This document shows, one piece after another, positions 1 to 4,591 of a stretch of 11,397 bases of DNA (position 1 is its first letter; each line of letters opens with the position of its first letter). The notes beneath the pieces were generated by a model that made no database searches, had not been told where the DNA came from, and worked only from the letters and a program-made list of their open reading frames with translations. Origin of the DNA: JBHEKP01 sp041859375 (GTDB taxonomy: Bacteria; Hydrogenedentota; Hydrogenedentia; Hydrogenedentales; CAITNO01); assembly GCA_041859375.1 (NCBI GenBank), contig JBHEKP010000172.1:1-11397 (forward strand), given 5' to 3'. The position numbers and the translations under genes were made by a program.

Positions 1-818
1 CCCCGCCGGTGGGCGTCGCCCACCTTCCACGGCCAGCACATATACCCCACCGGCCCGATGCCGTTCCCCAGCCGTGCCGCCGTGTCCAGCAGCTTGTCCC
101 AGCCGCCCTCCACCTTGATGGTTTCCGGGACGATCAGATACACCCTGGGCGCTTCGGGGGCAAACTCCTTCAGTTTCTCAAGGCTGCCGGAATAGAATGA
201 CTGGAAAATCACCCCCGGCAACGCGCCCTTCTCCCAGTCCAGCCAGCCGCGCGCCCGCAGCAGGTCCGCCAGTTCCTTTTCAAAGCCGGGATGGCGCTCC
301 GGTGATTTGGTCTCAATATAGACGGGATACTTTTTCCCGCCCGCCCCGGCGAGGTCGAGCACTTCCGCCACGGTCAGAATCTTGACCCCCGCATACTGCG
401 GTCTGGCCCGGTCCGGATATTCCCGGTTGAACCACGACCCGGCGTCCAACTGTTTCAGTTCCGCCAGGGTGAACTCGGAGATGGTCTGTTTTTCCCTGCC
501 CGGAAACACCGCCGCCACATTGGTGGTGCGTTTCGGCGTGTCGTCATGGAAGGCCACCAGCACCCCGTCCTTGGTGCGTTGCACGTCAATTTCCAGATAA
601 TCCGCGCCCAGTTCCTTCGCCAGCAGATAGGCGGGGGTGGTTTCCTCCGGGGCCAGATAGGAGGCGGCCCGGTGGGCGATTACCAGATGCCGGGGGACAA
701 TCGGGTCGTGCGCACGGAGTGCGCGCAGTGGCAAGACAACCCAGTAAAGCCACAAACACACAAAAATGACCACCAAAACCGCTAAGCACCCCAGCAGCCA
801 TTTCTTCCACTTTTTCAT
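1..818 (-). CDS. Glycerophosphodiester phosphodiesterase (GDPD) family protein, membrane-anchored, 3' end outside window
   Basis: The GDPD family hydrolyses glycerophosphodiesters, or related phosphodiesters, to an alcohol and glycerol 3-phosphate with a metal-dependent TIM barrel. The first 272 codons are visible on the minus strand; the C-terminus lies beyond base 1. Residues 1-6 are basic (MKKWKK), and residues 7-31 form a hydrophobic segment, so the enzyme is probably anchored with its domain outside the cytoplasm. A Leu-Leu-Gly-Cys at 8-11 resembles a lipobox, but it sits too close to the N-terminus to be convincing. The catalytic set is present with family spacing: His49-Arg50, Glu76-x-Asp78, His91-Asp92 and the later Y-I-E-T-K (Glu169, Lys171). 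The frequent E-N-T after the first His reads E-E-T here. The start at 818 is the only ATG after an in-frame stop, and GGGAG lies 9 bases upstream. It is divergent from the sigma-54 activator. The family call is firm; the substrate is unknown. Confidence 0.9.
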   Translation of the reverse strand, partial: MKKWKKWLLGCLAVLVVIFVCLWLYWVVLPLRALRAHDPIVPRHLVIAHRAASYLAPEETTPAYLLAKELGADYLEIDVQRTKDGVLVAFHDDTPKRTTNVAAVFPGREKQTISEFTLAELKQLDAGSWFNREYPDRARPQYAGVKILTVAEVLDLAGAGGKKYPVYIETKSPERHPGFEKELADLLRARGWLDWEKGALPGVIFQSFYSGSLEKLKEFAPEAPRVYLIVPETIKVEGGWDKLLDTAARLGNGIGPVGYMCWPWKVGDAHRR

Positions 819-860
819 AAAGCCATGCTCCCTGCGCTTGGTTCAATACCGACAAAAACC

Positions 861-866
861 ATCATA
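861..866 (-). promoter_or_regulatory. Possible -10 box for the GDPD gene
   Basis: The minus strand reads TATGAT here, a good -10 match in an AT-richer stretch, which would give a leader of about 36 bases. No clear -35 hexamer lies at 16-18 bases, so this is only a weak candidate. Confidence 0.25.
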
Positions 867-950
867 CACAATCCGGCGGTTGAAAAACAGGGCAAATCAC
901 CGACACCCCCAGCCCTGTCACCATTTAATCTCGCAGAAACCGTTTCTTTT

Positions 951-959
951 TGGTACAAT
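951..959 (+). promoter_or_regulatory. Extended -10 promoter (TGGTACAAT) for the sigma-54 activator gene
   Basis: The sequence TG-G-TACAAT combines the extended -10 TGn element with a 5-of-6 match to TATAAT. It is 30 bases upstream of the start codon at 989 and just before the ribosome binding site. There is no good -35 hexamer, as is usual for extended -10 promoters. The 170-bp spacer 819-988 is clearly more AT-rich than the flanking genes. TGGTAC also resembles a sigma-54 -24 element, but no GC follows at the -12 spacing. Confidence 0.5.
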
Positions 960-971
960 AGAAAACAGAGC

Positions 972-979
972 AAGGAGGT
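972..979 (+). promoter_or_regulatory. Ribosome binding site of the sigma-54 activator gene
   Basis: AAGGAGGT is a near-perfect Shine-Dalgarno sequence 9 bases before the ATG at 989. It fixes that start against an alternative ATG at 999 in another frame. Confidence 0.8.
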
Positions 980-988
980 TGTGTTCCA

Positions 989-2350
989 ATGAGACACAAT
1001 GAAAATAAGGTTGTGGTGCTGTTGGCGGTGTCTGATGTGGCCTTTGGGCAGACTGTGGAGCGTTTTCTCGCCCAGCCGGGCATGTCCATCGAACGGTGCC
1101 ACGATGTGGCGGGGCTGTTGCGGCTGGCATCACGCAAGTCCTTTGACGTCATCGTGTTGGATCTGGGGCTGGATGACCAGGGCGGCATGGATCTGGTTTC
1201 CTTCGTGACGGAGAAAAATCCCGCCACCCGGGTCATCACCCTCTTTCCCCCGGACCGGTTGGACCGTGCCTTGGAAGGGGTGCGCAAGGGGGCGTTCTTC
1301 TATCTTCCCACCAGTTGCGACCCCTCTGATGTGGCCATGACCGTGGAAAAGGCGCTCCAGAACCTTTCCGTGGAAGCGGCGATGGACGAATACGAACAGA
1401 CGCTCTTTGAGGAGCTTGCGGGCCGCACGGACACGATGCAGCGGGTGGTGGAACTCATCCGCAAGGTGGCCCCCACGGACAGCACGGTGCTGTTGCTGGG
1501 GGAAAGCGGCACGGGCAAGGAGGTGGTGGCCCACACCCTGCACCGCCTCAGCCGCCGCCGGGACAAGCCTTTTGTGGCGGTGAACTGCGCGGCCCTGCCC
1601 GAGGGATTGCTGGAAAGCGAGCTTTTCGGCCATGTCAAGGGTTCCTTCACCGGCGCGGATCGGGACAAGCAGGGGCTCTTTGCCGAGGCGGAGGGGGGCA
1701 CCATTTTTCTTGATGAGATCGGCGACATGTCCCTCATCACCCAGGCAAAACTGCTCCGGGTGCTTCAAAACGGTGAAATACGCCCGGTGGGGTCCAACAG
1801 CGCGCTGCGGGTGAACGTCCGGGTCATCGCCGCCACCAACCGCGAGTTGACCGAGTCGGTGGCGCAGCACAAGTTCAGGGAGGACCTGTACTTCCGGCTG
1901 AACGTGGTGCAAATCCGCATCCCGCCCCTGCGGGAGCGCATGGACGCCCTGCCCGCACTGGTGGGCCATTTCATCGCCCAGCACAACCTTCGTTTTGGCA
2001 GGCAGGTGCGGGGCATGGACGAACAGGCGGCCCAGTATTTGCGGCAGTACCCTTTCCCAGGCAATGTGCGTGAGCTGGAAAGCGTCATTGCCCACGCCAT
2101 CATCATGGCGGAGGGGGAAAACATCCGCGCCCAGGATCTGCCGGAACAGGTCAGGAAAGGGGCCGCCTTCCGCCTCGCCCTAGGCCATGAACCGTCGGAC
2201 GGAATCGAACCGCTGACCGCTGTCGAGGCGCGGGCAATCCGTCAGGCGCTGGAAACCCTGAAGGGCAACCAAAGCCTGGCCGCCAAAAAACTGGGCATAT
2301 CCCGGTCCACCCTGTGGCGGAAAATGCGGGAATACGGCATCGAACCGTAA
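989..2350 (+). CDS. Sigma-54-dependent transcriptional activator, NtrC/AtoC type, with degenerate receiver domain
   Basis: This 453-residue bacterial enhancer-binding protein should open sigma-54 RNA polymerase promoters by ATP hydrolysis. Domains: receiver-like 5-120, AAA+ 143-375, Fis-type helix-turn-helix 411-451. The AAA+ domain has Walker A GESGTGKE (171-178), the sigma-54 contact loop as GSFTGA (218-223, Ser in place of the usual Ala), Walker B FLDE (240-243) and arginine-finger candidates R297 and R303 in FREDLYFRLN. The receiver keeps Asp58 (VIVLDLG), but the acidic pair after strand 1 is Val14-Ser15, the conserved Thr/Ser after strand 4 is Phe86, and the conserved Lys is Thr108. Ordinary aspartyl phosphorylation is therefore doubtful. 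No histidine kinase gene is adjacent. It diverges from the GDPD gene and converges with cysC. The class is certain; the signal and the target promoters are unknown. Confidence 0.95.
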   Translation: MRHNENKVVVLLAVSDVAFGQTVERFLAQPGMSIERCHDVAGLLRLASRKSFDVIVLDLGLDDQGGMDLVSFVTEKNPATRVITLFPPDRLDRALEGVRKGAFFYLPTSCDPSDVAMTVEKALQNLSVEAAMDEYEQTLFEELAGRTDTMQRVVELIRKVAPTDSTVLLLGESGTGKEVVAHTLHRLSRRRDKPFVAVNCAALPEGLLESELFGHVKGSFTGADRDKQGLFAEAEGGTIFLDEIGDMSLITQAKLLRVLQNGEIRPVGSNSALRVNVRVIAATNRELTESVAQHKFREDLYFRLNVVQIRIPPLRERMDALPALVGHFIAQHNLRFGRQVRGMDEQAAQYLRQYPFPGNVRELESVIAHAIIMAEGENIRAQDLPEQVRKGAAFRLALGHEPSDGIEPLTAVEARAIRQALETLKGNQSLAAKKLGISRSTLWRKMREYGIEP

Positions 2351-2361
2351 AAGCAGGACGG

Positions 2362-2396
2362 AAAAAAAGCGGGGGCGGACAAGCAATCCGCCCCCG
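2362..2396 (-). terminator. Rho-independent terminator of cysC
   Basis: A perfect 10-bp GC-rich stem (arms 2370-2379 and 2387-2396, 7-base loop) is followed on the minus strand by seven T (2368-2362). It lies 30 bases after the cysC stop. On the plus strand no T run follows the hairpin, so it terminates cysC better than the convergent activator gene. Confidence 0.9.
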
Positions 2397-2425
2397 GATG
2401 ACGGCACATCACAGGACAAGGGCCA

Positions 2426-3040
2426 TCAGGCCTGCAGGAAAACGCCCTTCTTTTCGAGGTAGGCAATGACCTCGCCCACGCTCTCCTCAAGGCTCTTGTT
2501 GCCGGTGTTGATGACGAGTTCGGGATTTTCCGGGGCCTCATAGGGTGCGCTGATGCCGGTGAACTCGGGAATGGCCCCGGCGCGCGCCTTTTTGTACAGC
2601 CCCTTGGGATCACGATCCTCGCACACCGCAAGGTCGCACTGCACATAGACTTCCACGAAAGAGTCGCCGCTGATGGCGCGGGCCTTGTCACGGTCGGCGC
2701 GGTAGGGCGAAATAAAGGCGGTCATCGCGATTATCCCGGCGTCGGCAAAGAGTTTGGCCACCTCGCCGATGCGGCGGATGTTTTCCTCCCGGTCGGCGGG
2801 CGAGAATCCGAGATCCTTGTTCAGTCCGTGGCGAATATTGTCGCCGTCCAGCACATAAGCGCGGCAGCCCCGCTCAAAGAGCACGGTCTGCACCGCCTGC
2901 GCCAAAGTGGACTTGCCGGATGCGGAAAGTCCGGTGAACCACAACACAAGCGACTTGTGCCCGTTTTGCTGTTCCCTGTCCGCGCGGGTGATGTCGCTGT
3001 GGTGCCACGTGATGTTGGTAGCCCTCACTTCCTCGGCCAT
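2426..3040 (-). CDS. cysC: Adenylyl-sulfate kinase (APS kinase)
   Basis: CysC phosphorylates adenosine 5'-phosphosulfate at the 3' position with ATP to give PAPS, the donor for sulfotransferases and for assimilatory sulfate reduction; it is cytosolic. The product is 204 residues, a normal length for a stand-alone enzyme. Visible family marks: P-loop GLSASGKST at 37-45, DGDNIRHGLN at 65-74, the FISPYR segment at 109-114 whose Ser111 corresponds to the phosphoserine seen in some family members, and a KARAGAIPEFTG substrate-loop region. The start at 3040 has AAGGAG 6 bases upstream; an in-frame ATG at 3058 would add six residues but has no comparable site. No cysD, cysN or sat gene is adjacent, so the source of APS is encoded elsewhere. 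A strong terminator follows. Confidence 0.97.
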   Translation of the reverse strand: MAEEVRATNITWHHSDITRADREQQNGHKSLVLWFTGLSASGKSTLAQAVQTVLFERGCRAYVLDGDNIRHGLNKDLGFSPADREENIRRIGEVAKLFADAGIIAMTAFISPYRADRDKARAISGDSFVEVYVQCDLAVCEDRDPKGLYKKARAGAIPEFTGISAPYEAPENPELVINTGNKSLEESVGEVIAYLEKKGVFLQA

Positions 3041-3046
3041 GTTTTT

Positions 3047-3052
3047 CTCCTT
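3047..3052 (-). promoter_or_regulatory. Ribosome binding site deciding the cysC start
   Basis: The minus strand reads AAGGAG 6 bases before the ATG at 3040. It lies downstream of the alternative ATG at 3058, so the shorter protein is preferred. Confidence 0.7.
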
Positions 3053-3092
3053 TTTCATATTGGTCTGGACTTTTTTGACAAGATGCGGGATA

Positions 3093-3101
3093 ATTTTAGC
3101 A
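3093..3101 (-). promoter_or_regulatory. Candidate extended -10 promoter of cysC
   Basis: The minus strand reads TGC-TAAAAT, a TGn element followed by a 5-of-6 match to TATAAT, in an AT-rich spacer. It predicts a leader of about 46 bases. There is no good -35. A TTGACA on the plus strand at 3075-3080 overlaps the expected transcript start but has no -10 partner at normal spacing. Confidence 0.4.
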
Positions 3102-3123
3102 GATACAAACGCACTTAATACAG

Positions 3124-3143
3124 TTGGTGTGTGAACACACCAA
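3124..3143. promoter_or_regulatory. Perfect 20-bp dyad, operator candidate
   Basis: TTGGTGTGT and ACACACCAA form a perfect 9-bp inverted repeat separated by GA. It lies in the divergent spacer, 84 bp upstream of cysC and 75 bp before the small plus-strand gene. Without a T run and with a 2-base spacer it looks like a binding site for a dimeric regulator rather than a terminator. The regulator family cannot be told from the sequence. Confidence 0.45.
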
Positions 3144-3217
3144 AGACAACGGCAATTCCTGACGCGCGGCTGGGGGTTTACAGAGGCCGCCACCGTGCCA
3201 ACACAGGGGGTCGGGCC

Positions 3218-3466
3218 ATGGGCAACGATTACAGGCAGGGATTTTACAGGGACGCGCTGGGCGACTGGCAGCCGGAACGGCGGAGCGGCAAAGACCGGAG
3301 GGATCCGGTCAGTTTGGACGAATTCGTCCACGGCCGCCGTCATGACGACTGCCACAACGGGGAAGGCCGCCGCCGTGAGGACCGGGAACGGTACGAACGG
3401 GAGCACGCAAAACTCCTCGACGAGCTTCTCGAAAGTTTTTACAAAAAGCACGGCGGCTCTTTTTAA
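3218..3466 (+). CDS. Small charged hypothetical protein with RRxGxDRR motif
   Basis: I do not recognise a named family. The 82-residue product is rich in Arg, Asp, Glu and His with no membrane segment. It has ERRSGKDRR at 20-28, followed by two looser arginine clusters (GRRHDD at 39-44, GRRRED at 50-55) and a C-terminal amphipathic helix (about 58-78). Codons end mostly in G or C, as in neighbouring genes, which favours this frame over a 136-codon overlapping frame (3195-3605) with shadow-like composition. The frame also opens from a GTG at 3131, adding 29 residues, but that GTG has no ribosome binding site and sits inside the 20-bp dyad; the ATG at 3218 has AGGGGG 8 bases upstream. It is divergent from cysC and just ahead of the phoH operon promoter, so it is probably transcribed separately. 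That it is a real gene is likely, not certain. Confidence 0.55.
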   Translation: MGNDYRQGFYRDALGDWQPERRSGKDRRDPVSLDEFVHGRRHDDCHNGEGRRREDRERYEREHAKLLDELLESFYKKHGGSF

Positions 3467-3487
3467 TCGCATTTTTTGGGGAATTCG

Positions 3488-3516
3488 TTGCCGCGGGCGG
3501 CCCAATGCGCTACAAT
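3488..3516 (+). promoter_or_regulatory. Sigma-70-like promoter of the phoH operon
   Basis: TTGCCG at 3488-3493 (4 of 6 matches to TTGACA), a 17-base spacer, and TACAAT at 3511-3516 (5 of 6 matches to TATAAT). Transcription would start near 3523 and leave a leader of roughly 80 bases before phoH. It is the best-formed bipartite promoter in the window. Confidence 0.6.
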
Positions 3517-3548
3517 CACATCTCCATGGCGCAATGGCGGCATGGGGT

Positions 3549-3578
3549 GTTGTTTTCAACGGGCGCGCGGGCGCGCCC
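3549..3578 (+). other. Leader hairpins upstream of phoH
   Basis: Two adjacent hairpins lie in the predicted leader: GTTG-TTTT-CAAC at 3549-3560 and a GC-only palindrome with arms GGGCGCGC (3561-3568) and GCGCGCCC (3571-3578). No T run follows, so this is not an intrinsic terminator. The stable stem lies close to the phoH start and could influence initiation or RNA stability. Confidence 0.4.
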
Positions 3579-3601
3579 CAGCATAGGATGCGGCGGCAGC
3601 C

Positions 3602-4591
3602 CTGACACACGAAATTGAACTGAATAACCAGGAGGAGTCCATCAAGCTCCTGGGCCACAACGGTGAATTGCGCAGACGTTTGCAGGAACAGGCCGGAGTG
3701 AGGATAGTTGATCGCGGCGCCACGGTTGCGATCATCGGGGGCGAGGAGGAGACGGGCCTTGCAAGCACGGTGCTGAACGGCATGCTTGACGCCGTGCGCG
3801 GGGGGCACATTCCGTCCCTCGCGGATGTGGACAACGCGCTGGAGGAGGCGCGCGCGGGGGAGGCGCGCCGCCTGGGCAGCCTGCTCGCCCGCCGTCCCGA
3901 GGCGATACGCGAGGACGTGCACATCCGTCCGCGCACGCGCGGCCAGCACCGCTACCTTGACGCCATCCATTCCCACGAGATTACCCTGGTGGCCGGCCCG
4001 GCGGGCACGGGCAAAACCTTTCTCGCCATGGCGGCGGCGGTTTCCGCGCTGCTGAACAAGCAGGTGAAACGGCTGGTACTCACCCGTCCGGCGGTGGAGG
4101 CGGGCGAGCGGCTCGGTTTTCTGCCGGGCGATTTGGAACAAAAGGTAAACCCCTATCTTAGGCCGCTTTACGACGCCCTTTACGCAATGGTGGACATGGA
4201 GCGCGTGCGCAGGCTGATGGACCAGCAGTGCATCGAGGTCGCCCCGCTGGCCTTCATGCGCGGCCGCACCCTCGATCAGGCCTTTGTGATTCTGGACGAG
4301 GCGCAGAACACCACGGTGGATCAGATGCTCATGTTTCTCACCCGCCTGGGGCAGGGTTCCCGCGCGGTGGTGACCGGGGATGTGACCCAGGTGGACCTGC
4401 CCCCCGGCACGGTTTCCGGCCTTTCGGACGCCTGGCAAATTTTGAAGGACATACCGGGCATCGGGATGGTGCAGTTGTCGCGGGGCGACGTGGTGCGCAA
4501 TCCGCTGGTGCAGCGGGTCATTGACGCGTACACGGCGGCGGGCCATCATGAGCGGGGCGCGTCCGGCGGCCGGGGCAGGCACGGGGCATGA
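3602..4591 (+). CDS. phoH: PhoH-family ATPase (PhoH/YbeZ-like)
   Basis: PhoH/YbeZ proteins are cytosolic P-loop NTPases, probably RNA-linked, that occur with YbeY in ribosome and RNA quality control. Read from 3602 the product is 329 residues, normal for the family. An N-terminal region beginning HEIEL aligns with the family's usual opening (E-I-x-L). Then come Walker A GPAGTGKT (about 133-140), RPAVEAGERLGFLPGDL, the MRGRTLDQAF segment, Walker B VILDEAQNTT and TGDVTQVDLP. The start is a problem: between the in-frame TAG at 3584 and the first homologous residues the only possible initiator is CTG at 3602. A TTG at 3668 would remove conserved residues. The CTG overlaps the TGA of a short leader frame (CTGA), so either coupled non-canonical initiation or a missing base is possible. 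The end overlaps pgpH by ATGA. The family call is certain; the start is not. Confidence 0.93.
   Translation: MTHEIELNNQEESIKLLGHNGELRRRLQEQAGVRIVDRGATVAIIGGEEETGLASTVLNGMLDAVRGGHIPSLADVDNALEEARAGEARRLGSLLARRPEAIREDVHIRPRTRGQHRYLDAIHSHEITLVAGPAGTGKTFLAMAAAVSALLNKQVKRLVLTRPAVEAGERLGFLPGDLEQKVNPYLRPLYDALYAMVDMERVRRLMDQQCIEVAPLAFMRGRTLDQAFVILDEAQNTTVDQMLMFLTRLGQGSRAVVTGDVTQVDLPPGTVSGLSDAWQILKDIPGIGMVQLSRGDVVRNPLVQRVIDAYTAAGHHERGASGGRGRHGA

Noticed and set aside
951..965. TGGTAC as the -24 element of a sigma-54 promoter
   Set aside because: No GC dinucleotide follows at the required 10-base spacing, while TG-G-TACAAT fits an extended -10 box. I also found no convincing sigma-54 site on the minus strand upstream of the GDPD gene.
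1130..2095. A 321-codon antisense frame over the sigma-54 activator, and similar long antisense frames over pgpH (5719-7014) and the first CNNM gene (7700-8971)
   Set aside because: These arise because codon third positions are G or C, which removes stops on the opposite strand. They lack recognisable motifs, and the sense strand carries complete known families.
3075..3080. Perfect TTGACA -35 on the plus strand
   Set aside because: No -10 box lies 16-18 bases downstream; the nearest AT-rich hexamers are at 10 or 21 bases.
3443..3464. AAAAAG / CTTTTT hairpin at the end of the small gene as a terminator
   Set aside because: The stem is six A-T rich pairs with a 10-base loop and overlaps the stop codon; it is too weak to call.
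3195..3605. A 136-codon plus-strand frame overlapping the small RRxGxDRR gene
   Set aside because: Its composition (Thr, Ala, Gly, Ser rich) looks like a frame-shifted shadow; the other frame has genome-like third positions and repeated motifs. Its tail is discussed only as a possible phoH leader frame.
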